The translations under genes and the position numbers were made by a program. Below, piece after piece: positions 19,782 through 28,872 of a stretch of 64,000 nucleotides of DNA. The stretch spans positions 1-64,000 of the forward strand of contig CAMDPK010000014.1 of NCBI GenBank assembly GCA_945904015.1. Reading direction: 5' to 3'. The notes beneath the pieces are model-generated. The model searched no databases. It worked only from the letters and a program-made list of their open reading frames with translations, and was not told the origin of the DNA. The stretch's first letter is position 1. Each line of letters begins with the position of its first letter. This stretch comes from Candidatus Kuenenia stuttgartensis. Lineage in GTDB: Bacteria; Planctomycetota; Planctomycetia; Planctomycetales; Planctomycetaceae.

Positions 19782-19969
19782 GAGATGTCCTTAAGTTGGG
19801 CGAGGACTGGTGCTGTCGGCTCGTCGATGTGGTCTCACAAGGTAATCTGGCGTGATAGTCCTTGTCGCTGCTCATCAAGTGTCTCGGGCAACGGGCGAGG
19901 TTGCGGTCGAGGCCGCTCGGTAGCCATCATGCAGTGGGCGCGTGAAAGATCGCACAAAGAGGTTTTCAA

Positions 19970-22900
19970 ATGCGACAATGTTGGCTCTTGGGTTGCACGC
20001 TGGCGATGTTGGTTTGGTCGGAGTTCTGTTCCGCCGAGTCTCCGACTCCTCCACCCTATGCCGAATCCGTTTTGCAGGATCGTCCGGTTGCCTATTGGCG
20101 GCTCGACGACAAACTTTTTGAGGTGCATCCGAAGTCGCAAGGTCACGGCCTGATAGCTCGTGGCGTGCCGTCGCGGTTGTTCGATGAAGACAATTTGAAT
20201 GATGCCAGCGCCGTGTCGAAGGGCTACGTCCGCGCGGATCAAGTCGGGCCAAGGCCGCCGAAGGTTTTGAACTTCGAGGCCGACAATCAGGCGGCGGTGT
20301 TCGAGTCGCCGGCGGTCATCAAGATCGCTGATCCGGGTGAGCAGAGTCTGCTCGATTTTGGGCTGGGAGATTCGATCACGCTCGAAGCCTGGGTGCTGGT
20401 GAAGAAGCTCGGCGACGGACAGCAGATGTACGTCGTCGGCAAAGGTCGCACGAAGAACGCGGGTGTCGCTGAGGACAATCAGAATTACGCCTTGCGATTG
20501 GCTGGCAAAAAGGTTGACGCCTGCGTCACGTTCCTGTTCCGCAGCGAAGACAACCGGAAAGGAAAGTCCGAGGACTATCATCGCTGGACCACGAAGACCG
20601 GCTTCGACATCGACACCGGTTGGCATCACATCGCCACCAGCTACACGTTCGGCAAGCCGGAGTCGATTCACGGTTACATCGATGGCAAGTCGCTGGACGG
20701 CGAATGGGACTTCGGCGGCGCGACGACCGAAGCTCCGGTCGTCGACGACGACGAACTCTGGATCGGCTCGGCCGTTGCGCTGAGTGCGGGCAACAGTTTT
20801 CATGGCTCGATCGACGAGGTCGCAATCTATCGCACCGCGCTCCCGGCCGAGCGGATCGCGGTCCGCTATCAAGTGCTGCAACCGAAGCCGTACATCACGA
20901 CGCTCGACCCGCCGAAAGACGGTGTGCTCGTCGAAGTGTTCGAGGGCATCCCTGACAAACTGAGTTGGGACTTCATCGCGCCGGAACCGACCGAGCGATA
21001 CACTGAACCGGCGTTCGCGCTGGCTGAGATCGCTCACAAGTATTCGCCGATGGGTGTGCGAGCCGACCGCTCGAACCCGTTTGTTGTACGCGTGACCGGC
21101 AACGTCGAATTGCCGAACGGCGAGAGCCGCTTCCTGATCCGCAGCCGCAGTGCGTCTCGATTGTTCATCGACGGAAAACTGGTCGTCGAGAATCCGTTCC
21201 CGAAGTTTCGCGGTGACGGACACGAAGAGGTTTGGGGCATCGACCGCAGGCCTGCTCCCGGACATCGAGCGTTGCGGCCCGGAGATCAAGATACGATAGC
21301 CTCGTTCAAGTCCGACGGTGGCCGCCAGCGACTGACCTGGGAAATCTTCCTCGGCGGCAAGAGCGTGCGACCGGAATTGGGCGAAACATTCGTCGCGCTG
21401 GCTGGTCCCGACAGCGATTCGTTCGACGTGCTGCATCAAACGAATCCGTTCATGCTGACCGATGATGCCTGGACGGATTTCGTTGCACGCCGCCGCGACG
21501 AATTGACCACGCTCAATCAACAACGCCGCCGCGAAGCGAGCCGCGAATGGACCGCGTTTTGGAACCGGCGGCATGAGTACGCTCGAAAAGCGATTCGTTC
21601 GGACGCAGTGAGCGGCACGGCGCTAGCCGCCGGTGCCGACATCGGGGGATCACCGGCGGCTAGCACCGTACCGCTCATTGACGACTGGTCCTTCCTCCGC
21701 CGAGTCTGCCTCGACACGATCGGGACGATTCCGACTGCCGAGCACATCCAATTCTTCTTCGCTCAGCCGGAAGCAAAACGACGCCAAGCGATCATCGACA
21801 AGCTGCTGGCCGAGCCGGGCTACGCCGACCATTGGGTCAGCTATTGGCAGGACGTGCTCGCAGAGAACCCGAACATTCTGAATCCGACGCTCAACAACAC
21901 CGGCCCGTTCCGCTGGTGGATTCACGAGAGCTTTCTCGACAACAAGCCGTTCGATCAATTTGTGACCGAGCTGATTCTGATGGAAGGGAGCGTCCGCTAC
22001 GGCGGCCCCGGCGGGTTCTCGGTTGCCAGTCAGAACGATGTGCCGATGGCTGCGAAGGCGCATGTCATCGGTCAGGCGTTTCTCGGTTTGGAGATGAAGT
22101 GTGCTCGCTGCCACGACGCTCCGTATCACGACTTCCTGCAACGCGATTTATTCTCGCTCGCCGCGCTGCTGAAACGCGAGCCGGAGAAAGTCCCGAAGAC
22201 GAGCAGCTTGAACCTGGAGGCCTTTGCGGTGCGTGGCCGCGAGCCGCTCGTGAAAGTCACGCTCAAGCCGGGCGAGTCCGTCGTGCCGACGTGGCCGTTC
22301 GAGAAACTTGTTGCTGCCGTCCCGGATGAGTTGCTGAGAAATCCAAAGGACTCGCGCGAGCGGCTGGCGGCGTTCATCACCTCGCCGGCGAACCATCGGT
22401 TCGCACGGGTCATCGTCAACCGCGTCTGGGCGCGGCTGCTCGGCACGGGATTCGTCGAGCCGGTCGATGATTGGGAAAACGCAAAACCTTCGCAGCCCGA
22501 ATTGCTGGACTGGCTCGAACGCGAGTTCGTGACTCACGACTACGACGTGAAGCATCTCACGCGTTTGATCCTGAATTCGCGGGCGTACTCCGTAGCCACA
22601 CGCGGCTCGCGTTTGTCCGATACAGAAAGCACCACACGCGAGCCGCGTGTGGCTACGAAACGACGCCTGACGGCCGAGCAACTCATCGACTCGCTGTTCG
22701 TCGCGGCAGGCAAGCCGTTCAACGTCGAAGAGATCAACATCGATGTCGATGGCGGACGCAAACAAGACGTCTCGATCAGCCTCGGTCATGCGCGGCGAGC
22801 CTGGCAATTCACGTCGATGTCCAACGAACGCGACCGGCCAAGCCTCACGCTGCCTGCCGCACAGACGATTGTCGATGTGCTCGAATCGTTCGGCTGGCGA

Positions 22901-23383
22901 GCCTCTCGCCCTGATCCGGTCACAGTCCGCTCGAACGAGACGATGGTTCTTCAGCCCGCCATGATCGCCAACGGCATCGTTGCGAAACGCATCTCGCAAC
23001 TCTCCGACGACAGCGCGTTCACGGAACTCGCGCTGACCGCGAAGTCTCCCGCAGAATTCATCGACTCGGTGATTCAGCGCATCCTCACTCGTCACGCGAC
23101 CGCCGCCGAACAAAAACTCTTCGGCGAACTGCTGCGAGACGACTTCGAGTCCCGTATCGTCCCCGGCGATCACCTTGTCCGCCGCTCACAGCCACCAAGA
23201 CAAACCGGCGTCTCGTGGTCTAACCACCTCAAACCCGAAGCCAATCTCCGCAAACAACGCCTCGCCGAAGAACTCGCCTTCGGCGATCCAACCACCTCGC
23301 GACTCAATGCCGACTGGCGCGAACGCGCCGAAGACATGATCTGGTCGCTCATCAATTCTCCGGAGTTTTTGATCGTCCCGTAG
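19970..23383 (+). CDS. Exported DUF1549/DUF1553 cytochrome with LamG and PA14 domains
   Basis: A 1137-residue exported protein. The signal peptide (LLGCTLAMLVWSEFCSAES) leads to a LamG/concanavalin-like domain (AYWRLDD, TLEAWVLVKK, GWHHIATSYTFG, SIDEVAIYRTALPAERI; about 30-300), a PA14-like domain (GVLVEVFEGIPDKLSW, SRFLIRSRSASRLFIDGKLV; about 315-470), then the DUF1549 region (SFLRRVCLDTIGTIPTAEHI) with haem motif CARCHDAPYHDF at residues 711-715, and DUF1553 to the end (FARVIVNRVWARLLG, LTRLILNSRAY). The combination is typical of planctomycetes and thought to act on polysaccharides outside the cytoplasm, with a DUF1501 partner. Two palindromic elements are embedded in frame, near residues 550-567 and 875-896. 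Confidence 0.9.
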   Translation: MRQCWLLGCTLAMLVWSEFCSAESPTPPPYAESVLQDRPVAYWRLDDKLFEVHPKSQGHGLIARGVPSRLFDEDNLNDASAVSKGYVRADQVGPRPPKVLNFEADNQAAVFESPAVIKIADPGEQSLLDFGLGDSITLEAWVLVKKLGDGQQMYVVGKGRTKNAGVAEDNQNYALRLAGKKVDACVTFLFRSEDNRKGKSEDYHRWTTKTGFDIDTGWHHIATSYTFGKPESIHGYIDGKSLDGEWDFGGATTEAPVVDDDELWIGSAVALSAGNSFHGSIDEVAIYRTALPAERIAVRYQVLQPKPYITTLDPPKDGVLVEVFEGIPDKLSWDFIAPEPTERYTEPAFALAEIAHKYSPMGVRADRSNPFVVRVTGNVELPNGESRFLIRSRSASRLFIDGKLVVENPFPKFRGDGHEEVWGIDRRPAPGHRALRPGDQDTIASFKSDGGRQRLTWEIFLGGKSVRPELGETFVALAGPDSDSFDVLHQTNPFMLTDDAWTDFVARRRDELTTLNQQRRREASREWTAFWNRRHEYARKAIRSDAVSGTALAAGADIGGSPAASTVPLIDDWSFLRRVCLDTIGTIPTAEHIQFFFAQPEAKRRQAIIDKLLAEPGYADHWVSYWQDVLAENPNILNPTLNNTGPFRWWIHESFLDNKPFDQFVTELILMEGSVRYGGPGGFSVASQNDVPMAAKAHVIGQAFLGLEMKCARCHDAPYHDFLQRDLFSLAALLKREPEKVPKTSSLNLEAFAVRGREPLVKVTLKPGESVVPTWPFEKLVAAVPDELLRNPKDSRERLAAFITSPANHRFARVIVNRVWARLLGTGFVEPVDDWENAKPSQPELLDWLEREFVTHDYDVKHLTRLILNSRAYSVATRGSRLSDTESTTREPRVATKRRLTAEQLIDSLFVAAGKPFNVEEINIDVDGGRKQDVSISLGHARRAWQFTSMSNERDRPSLTLPAAQTIVDVLESFGWRASRPDPVTVRSNETMVLQPAMIANGIVAKRISQLSDDSAFTELALTAKSPAEFIDSVIQRILTRHATAAEQKLFGELLRDDFESRIVPGDHLVRRSQPPRQTGVSWSNHLKPEANLRKQRLAEELAFGDPTTSRLNADWRERAEDMIWSLINSPEFLIVP
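21617..21669. repeat. In-frame palindrome, family gctagccgccggtg
   Basis: Arms 21617-21635 and 21651-21669 match with one mismatch in inverted orientation. The feet read CTAG rather than GTAG. It is read in frame as GTALAAGADIGGSPAAST in the linker between the PA14-like part and DUF1549. Confidence 0.8.
22592..22656. repeat. In-frame REP-like element, family ccacacgcggctcgcg
   Basis: Arms 22592-22612 and 22636-22656 are exact inverted copies with GTAG feet and an inner hairpin CGCG-gct-CGCG. The coding frame reads GTA|G and gives VATRGSRLSDTESTTREPRV without a stop, inside DUF1553. Confidence 0.85.
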
Positions 23384-23443
23384 GGTGTCATTGGGTATGC
23401 TGCCGCGTGCAACGACGACTCTTGTGACTTGAGTGACTTGGTC

Positions 23444-24013
23444 ATGATGCTTGCCAGCCGAACTTACGCCATGCTCGGAAACGAAACCCTGTGGGAGGTC
23501 GCGCAGAACTGCCATCAATTGCTGGAAGAGGCGGAGATTCCTCACGCGATTGTGGGCGGAGTGGCGGTTTGCCTGCATGGCTATCAGCGGAATACCGTCG
23601 ATGTGGACTTGCTGGTGCGCGGTGCAGATTGCCAACGACTGCGTGAAGTGCTCACACTGGCCGGCTACGAGTGGATCGCACGCGCAGCGGAGTTTCGATC
23701 CGAGTCCGGCATTCCAGTGCAGTTCTTGATTGCCGGTGAACGGGCCGGTAAGGGGAGCGAAATCCGATTGCCCGATCCCGACTCGGCCAAGAGTGTCACA
23801 ATCAAAGAGGGGTTGCCCGTCTTGTCGCTGTCTCGATTGATCGAAGCCAAACTCGCGTGCGGTTCGGGCAGCTTGCGTCGGACTCACAAGGATTTTGCCG
23901 ACGTCGTGGAGTTGATCGTCGCGAATCGGCTCGGCTCCGGGTTTGCCCGATTCCTCCACAAATCTATTCGAGCAACGTTTCGTAATCTCGTGATTCGCAC
24001 GCGAGAGTCGTAG
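23444..24013 (+). CDS. Nucleotidyltransferase-like protein
   Basis: A 189-residue soluble protein with the opening of a minimal nucleotidyltransferase fold: HAIVGGVAVCLHGYQRNTVDVDLLV holds the GG and D-x-D pattern of this superfamily, followed by a helical second half ending LIEAKLACGSGSLRRTHKDFADVVELI. The same pattern occurs in MNT- and AbiEii-type proteins, some of which are toxin components, but no HEPN or AbiEi partner lies next to it. Two ATG codons (23444, 23447) are possible starts. It sits between a DUF1549/1553 gene and a DUF1501 gene that are normally direct neighbours, so it may be an inserted gene. Its TAG stop is part of the following GTAG palindrome. Confidence 0.72.
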   Translation: MMLASRTYAMLGNETLWEVAQNCHQLLEEAEIPHAIVGGVAVCLHGYQRNTVDVDLLVRGADCQRLREVLTLAGYEWIARAAEFRSESGIPVQFLIAGERAGKGSEIRLPDPDSAKSVTIKEGLPVLSLSRLIEAKLACGSGSLRRTHKDFADVVELIVANRLGSGFARFLHKSIRATFRNLVIRTRES

Positions 24014-24076
24014 GATGGGCACTCTTGCCCGTCCACAACCGAACGAAGACAAGACGGGCAAGAGTGCCCATCCTCC
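24010..24076. repeat. REP/BIME-like element, family gggcactcttgccc
   Basis: Arms 24010-24033 and 24053-24076, inverted, with inner hairpin GGGCA-ctct-TGCCC and a GTAG foot on the left. The left foot carries the stop codon of the preceding gene; the right arm ends directly before the AAGG ribosome binding site of the DUF1501 gene. A single arm of the same family lies at 29977-29998. Confidence 0.88.
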
Positions 24077-24088
24077 GAAGGAACAAAC

Positions 24089-25381
24089 ATGCCCACCCGA
24101 CGTGATTTTTTGGCTGGCTCGACCGCCTTGGCCGTCGCCGCCGGTATCCCGTTGTCCTCCCTCCTCGGTGACGAAAAACGATCCGAACTTCTGCAGGGCA
24201 AGGCCGAGCACTGCGTTTTCGTCTGGCTCGGCGGAGGGCAGGGGCATCTCGATACGTGGGATCCGAAGGCCAAAGGCGACCCGAAGGAGAAGAAGCCGGG
24301 GTCGTATTACGACTCGATTGAGACGGCGATTCCGGGAACGCGTGTGTGCGAGCACTTGCCGCGGTGTGCGAAAATTTTGGATCGGTTCAACATTCTGCGA
24401 ACGGTCAATCACGACGTGATCGACGAGCACGCGGCGGCGACCAATCGGATGCACACCGGGCGGCCGACGAGTGGCACGGAACAGTATCCGTCGATCGGGT
24501 CGATCGTCGCTCAGCAACGCGGCACAATCACGGAAGGTGTGCCGGCTTATGTGTTGATGGGGTATCCGAACGTGACTCGAGGGCCAGGATTTCTTGGCCC
24601 GAAATACGGCTATGTGCATTTAACCGACACGAAGTCTGGGCCGCCGGCGCTGAAACGGTCGGTCGGGATCACCGATGAACGGCAGGCTCGGCGAGAGAAA
24701 CTGCTCAATGCGGTGCGCGACGATCTGCGAGCACGAAACGGCAGTGAGGGTTTCGCGGCAGAGTACGATGCGGCGATTGCGGCGGCTCAGAAATTGGCGG
24801 GGCCGGAATTCATGCGACTGTTCGATCTCGACCGCGAGCCGGCTGACTTGCGCAACGAATTCGGTGGCGAGTTCGGCCAACGTTGCTTGCTGGCTCGACG
24901 ATTGATCGAGGGTGGGGTGCGGTTCATCGAGGTTTCGCACAACCTCAATTTTCTCAACGGCACCGGCTGGGACGTCCACAACGACGGGATCGTGAACCAG
25001 CACAAGCTGATCACCGAACTCGATCAGGCATTGGCGGCGCTGGTGCTCGATCTGGAAAATAAAAAGATGCTCGACAAGACGTTGATTGTCGTGGCAACCG
25101 AGTTCGGCCGGCCCGCGCAATTCGACGGCGGGGGTGGACGTGGACATCACGGGAAATGCTTCAGCATCGTGCTCGCTGGCGGCGGGATGAAGAACGGCAT
25201 CACGATTGGCGAGACCGACGAACTCGGCATGAAGATCGTCTCACGGCCCGTGTCGGTGCCCGATCTGCACGCGACGATTCACTGTGCCCTCGGCATCAAC
25301 CCGCGTGAAGAGATTTTTGCCGGCAACCGACCGGTCCCGATCACCGACGACGGCGAGCCGATTCGGGAATTATTCGCGTAG
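24089..25381 (+). CDS. DUF1501 family protein (Tat-type signal)
   Basis: A 430-residue exported protein starting MPTRRDFLAGSTALAVAAG, a twin-arginine-like signal. DUF1501 has an alkaline-phosphatase/sulfatase-like fold; recognisable segments are VFVWLGGGQGHLDTWDPK, HAAATNRMHTGRP, GGVRFIEVSHN with GWDVHNDG, and VVATEFGRPAQFDGGGGRGHHGKC. The usual metal-site residues (the Asp in HLDTWDP, the Asp-x-His around WDVHND, the His pair in GRGHHG) are present. DUF1501 proteins pair with DUF1549/1553 cytochromes; the partner lies one gene upstream. Function of the pair is not established. AAGGA six bases before the ATG supports the start. The last 12 bases overlap the convergent rluD-like gene. Confidence 0.92.
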   Translation: MPTRRDFLAGSTALAVAAGIPLSSLLGDEKRSELLQGKAEHCVFVWLGGGQGHLDTWDPKAKGDPKEKKPGSYYDSIETAIPGTRVCEHLPRCAKILDRFNILRTVNHDVIDEHAAATNRMHTGRPTSGTEQYPSIGSIVAQQRGTITEGVPAYVLMGYPNVTRGPGFLGPKYGYVHLTDTKSGPPALKRSVGITDERQARREKLLNAVRDDLRARNGSEGFAAEYDAAIAAAQKLAGPEFMRLFDLDREPADLRNEFGGEFGQRCLLARRLIEGGVRFIEVSHNLNFLNGTGWDVHNDGIVNQHKLITELDQALAALVLDLENKKMLDKTLIVVATEFGRPAQFDGGGGRGHHGKCFSIVLAGGGMKNGITIGETDELGMKIVSRPVSVPDLHATIHCALGINPREEIFAGNRPVPITDDGEPIRELFA

Positions 25382-26425
25382 CCGCTCGATCGCGCGTGCG
25401 ATGTCCTCCGTCAGCGGGGCCTCGAACGCGAGCGGCTCCCAGGTGATGGGGTGCCGGAACTCAAGCCGATGCGCATGCAGTGCGTGGCGGCCGATCAATA
25501 GATTTTCTGGTGGAATGTCGGTTGCGGCTTCGTCTTCATTGCCGGTGAAAACGGTATCACGGCTGTCGGCTGTCGGCTTTCGGCTGTCGGCCGGAAGTTG
25601 GATTGGTTGACCATCGGGAGCTTTCTTGATCCATCCGTACGGGCCGTAGAACTCGTCATCGACGACGGGGTGGCCGAGGTCGGCGAAGTGGACTCGAATC
25701 TGGTGGTGCCGGCCGGTGACCGGCTTCGCTTCGACGAGCGTGTGCTGGGTGAAGCGTTCGAGGACTCGGAAGTGCGTGATCGCCGATCGCGGGTTCACGG
25801 CGTCGGCGTGCGTCGTCACCAAACAACTTTCGGGATCGAGCGACTCGCCGATTGGTTTGTCGATCGTTCCGCTGTCCGCTTCGACGACCCCGATCACCAG
25901 CGCGACGTAGGTCTTGTGAACCTGGCGGCGCATGAAGGCTTCGGTGAGCAGACCGTGCGAGAGGTGTTCCTTCGAGACGACCATCACGCCGCTGGTCAGC
26001 CGGTCGAGCCGATGGACGATGCCCGGCCGCAGCAACCCGCGCCAGCGAGTCTGTTGATCGAGATGATGTTGGACGACATTGGCCAGCGAGTCGGTTTTGT
26101 AATCGCCAGCGGGGTGAGCAAGTTGGCCGGCCGGCTTGACGACGACCAACAGCCACGGATCTTCGTAGAGAATGTGCAGCGGCCCCGGAGTCGGCGGCAG
26201 CAGCCGATCGGGCGGCTCGATCAGACGAACCGAGACCCGTTGGCCACGATAGACTCGCGAATCGTTGTCGCACACGACGTCGTTGATGCGGACCTCACCG
26301 GCTCGCACAATTCGCTGCAGCCGGTAACTCGAATAATTGCGAAAGTGCTTCACCAGAAACGTGTCGATTCGCTTGCCGCTGAGAAACGGCTCGACAATCA
26401 GCTCGGCGAAGTACGGTGCGGACAT
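25370..26425 (-). CDS. RluA/RluD family pseudouridine synthase
   Basis: A 351-residue RNA pseudouridine synthase. An N-terminal S4 domain (about 13-70: GKRIDTFLVKHFRNYSSYRLQRIVRAGEV) precedes the catalytic domain with HRLDRLTSGVMVVSK, in which Asp141 is the nucleophile, and RHHQIRVHFADLGHPVVDDEFYG. Likely target is large-subunit rRNA uridines as for RluD, but RluA/C/D paralogues cannot be separated by eye. An odd insertion near residues 277-292 (PADSRKPTADSRDTVFTG) comes from an in-frame repeat related to the palindrome at 36129-36216. The gene converges on the DUF1501 gene with a 12-base overlap. Confidence 0.92.
   Translation of the reverse strand: MSAPYFAELIVEPFLSGKRIDTFLVKHFRNYSSYRLQRIVRAGEVRINDVVCDNDSRVYRGQRVSVRLIEPPDRLLPPTPGPLHILYEDPWLLVVVKPAGQLAHPAGDYKTDSLANVVQHHLDQQTRWRGLLRPGIVHRLDRLTSGVMVVSKEHLSHGLLTEAFMRRQVHKTYVALVIGVVEADSGTIDKPIGESLDPESCLVTTHADAVNPRSAITHFRVLERFTQHTLVEAKPVTGRHHQIRVHFADLGHPVVDDEFYGPYGWIKKAPDGQPIQLPADSRKPTADSRDTVFTGNEDEAATDIPPENLLIGRHALHAHRLEFRHPITWEPLAFEAPLTEDIARAIERLRE
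25548..25595. repeat. In-frame repeat arm, family aacggtatcacggc
   Basis: Inside the rluD-like gene a stretch begins aaaacggtatcacggc and continues with three near-identical units of ggctgtc/ggctttc. It matches one arm of the palindrome at 36129-36216 in its first 16 bases and in cggctttcggc. It is read in frame, without a stop, as a Ser/Asp/Thr-rich linker. Confidence 0.7.
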
Positions 26426-26574
26426 GGGAGCAGCATGAAGGATGGCGTTCGCGCCGGGAAGGGTTTTCGCCGGGCTGGTTGACCATCATCCACCGGCTCG
26501 CTACAAGTCTCGCCCTGCTTTGGGGCAAAAACGAATTTGGTCAACGATTTCAGGGTGTGAGGTCACAACGAATC

Positions 26575-26748
26575 ATGGGACGATGTGAACGTCAGCGTGA
26601 ATTGGCTCGGCGACGCAAGCGTGGAGAACAGTTGAAGAAGCTCCGCGTGAAATATGCCAAGGCGAAATCTCAAGGAGACAAAGAGCTCCTCACCGCAAAG
26701 GCTTTCCGCATCAGCGCGTTCGCCACATTGGAAACTGCGGCGAAGTAA
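26575..26748 (+). CDS. Small basic DUF6800-like protein
   Basis: A 57-residue, strongly basic protein beginning MGRCERQRELARRRKRGEQL and continuing KLRVKYAKAKSQGDKEL. This N-terminal pattern is that of small planctomycete proteins grouped as DUF6800, which I recognise from the MGRxExRRELARRR start. The frame is open 53 codons further upstream, but that part overlaps the rluD start and is not conserved-looking. One long charged helix is predicted by eye. Basic charge and size suggest binding to nucleic acid or ribosome; this is a guess. Confidence 0.65.
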   Translation: MGRCERQRELARRRKRGEQLKKLRVKYAKAKSQGDKELLTAKAFRISAFATLETAAK

Positions 26749-26840
26749 CGCGTGCTGGTTTCAATCAGCCGCCACCACAGCCCGACAGCTCATCGCCGCC
26801 GGGCTGTTGCCGTTTCGTGGAGCCGATTTTTCATCTGCCG

Positions 26841-28040
26841 TCATGGCGACTTCGGCTTGGGCTTCAGCCGCAATGTTTCACCGGCGATTGTGACCTCGAT
26901 CCCCAGTGGCTCGAAGAGATCACGGAATAGCTTCTCGGCGGATACGTCTTTGACGCTCTTAATGTCGATCTTTTTGTCGAGCGAGATCTCCGCATCGGCG
27001 AACTCCGCCAGGTCGTAATCGATCTGCACTCCGAACGCGGTGAAGGTCTTGATGACGTCACCGAGTGCGACATTCTGCTGCTTGAGCAGCGTGAAGCGTC
27101 TTTTGCTGAGTGGTTCGTTCGGCTTGTTCTCGGCAGGCTTGAGTGGCTTCTGCCCTCCGGATTTCAACCACGCGGCGATCTCCGCTTGTTGTTCAACGGT
27201 GCCACGAACGACCCACTTTGCTCCGGATTGGTCAATCTCGGCGTCGGCGAATTGTTCGCGTGCAGCCTGAACTGTCACCGTCGAGTTTGCGGGAACTGCG
27301 TGGGGCCGCTCGATCAACACGCGTTGCGGAATCGGCACGATGCGGATCGCCGCGCGGCCGGGGACGAACTCGAACGTCGAGCCGAATTGCACCAGCAGCA
27401 GCGACAGTGCTTCGGTGGCTGTCACCTGCGGCAGTGATGCTGTGGCCCACAAGTCGTGCGGCAGTTTGTCGAGTCCGTCGATCTCGATCTGAAACTTGAC
27501 GGCAACTTGCTTGAGGATGTCACGCGGACGGTCAAAGTCTTGCCAGACGAAGGTTATTTTTTTTGTCAGCGACACGGGTCGATTCCGCCACGGCGGCGCA
27601 CCGCCGATTAGCTTTGACAGCTCAGTAGTGCGAAGCTCAACCAGAGTGCGGAGTTTCTTAGCGGAGTCAGTCGGCCCCACATAAACGACATTTCCGACGA
27701 CGGAGACCTCGGCGTCCACTTTGCGAGCAAGCGCGGCCAGGATGTCCCGCAACGGTGTCTGCGGCAGCGTCAGCTCGATCGACTGAGTTGGATCAACTCG
27801 CCGATCCAGCACGATCGAGATGCGTTGCGAGTCTGTGAGTTGTCGCACGACGTCCCGCAGTGTGTGACCATCTTGGCCGGTCCAAGAACGTCCAATCCGT
27901 TGATCCAAGGCCGACTCGAACGGCTTGCCGGCGAGCGGTTCGGCGGCGAGAACTCTCACCGAGTGAAACAGCAGAAAACACACGAACCCGAAGCGCCAGC
28001 GAGGGCGAACATCCAACAGCATTCCGAGTTTGGTGAGCAT
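26841..28040 (-). CDS. Exported protein with three STN/secretin-N-like domains
   Basis: A 399-residue exported protein with a signal peptide (FGFVCFLLFHSVRVLAAEP, after about 15 residues). Three segments share the STN/secretin short-domain pattern, in which a strand pair is followed by PLRDILAALAxxxDxE-type helices: about 58-125 (LRDVVRQLTDSQRISIVLD, IELTLPQTPLRDILAALAR), 175-245 (RDILKQVAVKFQIEI, TATEALSLLLVQFGSTFEF), and 325-395 (LGDVIKTFTAFGVQIDYDL, KDVSAEKLFRDLFEPLGIEV). STN domains usually sit in front of a secretin or TonB receptor pore; no pore domain follows here. It may therefore be a periplasmic scaffold. It has no close gene partner, lying between DUF6800 and nth. Confidence 0.72.
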   Translation of the reverse strand: MLTKLGMLLDVRPRWRFGFVCFLLFHSVRVLAAEPLAGKPFESALDQRIGRSWTGQDGHTLRDVVRQLTDSQRISIVLDRRVDPTQSIELTLPQTPLRDILAALARKVDAEVSVVGNVVYVGPTDSAKKLRTLVELRTTELSKLIGGAPPWRNRPVSLTKKITFVWQDFDRPRDILKQVAVKFQIEIDGLDKLPHDLWATASLPQVTATEALSLLLVQFGSTFEFVPGRAAIRIVPIPQRVLIERPHAVPANSTVTVQAAREQFADAEIDQSGAKWVVRGTVEQQAEIAAWLKSGGQKPLKPAENKPNEPLSKRRFTLLKQQNVALGDVIKTFTAFGVQIDYDLAEFADAEISLDKKIDIKSVKDVSAEKLFRDLFEPLGIEVTIAGETLRLKPKPKSP

Positions 28041-28061
28041 CAGTCAGTCTTTTGGCGTTTA

Positions 28062-28088
28062 CTCCGCCTTGCGGAACGAGGTGGCTAC
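28062..28088. repeat. Single REP-like arm at the nth stop codon
   Basis: One arm with a GTAG foot on the minus strand (CTAC at 28085-28088) and inner hairpin CCGC-ctt-GCGG. The nth stop TAG (28085-28087) lies in the foot. No second arm is visible. Confidence 0.6.
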
Positions 28089-28762
28089 GTTGACAGCGGC
28101 GGCAAACCGACGCGCGGACAGAATTTTAGAAGCGGACACTCAGGACAATTGGGTTTGCGAGCGTTGCAGATTCGCCGACCGTGGTGAATCAGGCGGTGTG
28201 AGAAGTTGATCCATTCGGACTTCGGCAGCAACGCCGCCAAGTCGTGCTCAATCTTCACCGGGTCGAGGTTTTTCGTCAGCCCCAAAAGTCGCGTGAGGCG
28301 TTTGACGTGCGTATCGACGACCACGCCGGTCGGCAGGCCGAACGCCGTGCCGAGTACCACGTTGGCAGTCTTTCGGCCAACTCCCGGCAGCAAGACCATC
28401 TCGTCGAGCGTGCGCGGCAACTCGCCGCTGAATTGCTCGACCAACGCTTGAGCCATGCCGCGGAGGTTGGTCGCCTTCGCTCGGAAGAAGCCGGTCGATT
28501 GGATGATCTTTTCGACGTCAGCCTGCTTTGATACGGCCAACGCGGCAGGAGTCGGATACTTCGCGAACAGGTCCGGCGTGACCATGTTGACCCGCTCGTC
28601 GGTGCATTGAGCCGACAGGATCGTTGCCGCGAGCAATTGAAACGGGTTGTCGTGCTTCAAAGCGCACTCGGCATCGGCGTAGGTCTTGGCTAATTGGCGA
28701 GCGATTTTGAGGGCACGTTGCTTTCGGTCATCGCCACGCGAGGCAAGTTTGGTCTGAGGCAT
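28085..28762 (-). CDS. nth: Endonuclease III (DNA glycosylase/AP lyase)
   Basis: A 225-residue base-excision-repair enzyme that removes oxidised pyrimidines and cuts the abasic site. The helix-hairpin-helix [15 protein letters not shown] contains the catalytic Lys131, and VVDTHVKRL holds the catalytic Asp150. The iron-sulfur loop C-x6-C-x2-C-x5-C is complete near the C-terminus ([17 protein letters not shown]). Length is typical. The first 15 residues are a variable basic start. The gene is divergent from the DUF309 gene, with about 110 bases between them. Its stop codon lies in the GTAG foot of a repeat arm. Confidence 0.96.
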   Translation of the reverse strand: MPQTKLASRGDDRKQRALKIARQLAKTYADAECALKHDNPFQLLAATILSAQCTDERVNMVTPDLFAKYPTPAALAVSKQADVEKIIQSTGFFRAKATNLRGMAQALVEQFSGELPRTLDEMVLLPGVGRKTANVVLGTAFGLPTGVVVDTHVKRLTRLLGLTKNLDPVKIEHDLAALLPKSEWINFSHRLIHHGRRICNARKPNCPECPLLKFCPRVGLPPLST

Positions 28763-28872
28763 GATGAAGTTGTCGGGTTTGGAAAGTTGCTCGTGGACTG
28801 GCGGTTTCCGGCGGCGCTAGAATCCCGCCCACGAATGGCGATTGCAAGGACCAACTACGAAGGACCAAACCC

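Noticed and set aside
19835-21574. A 579-codon minus-strand frame over the LamG/PA14 part of the DUF1549 gene
   Set aside because: Antisense shadow of a clear plus-strand multidomain gene with haem motif and signal peptide.
23186-24619. A 477-codon minus-strand frame across the nucleotidyltransferase and DUF1501 starts
   Set aside because: It crosses two real plus-strand genes and a palindrome, and its translation shows no domain.
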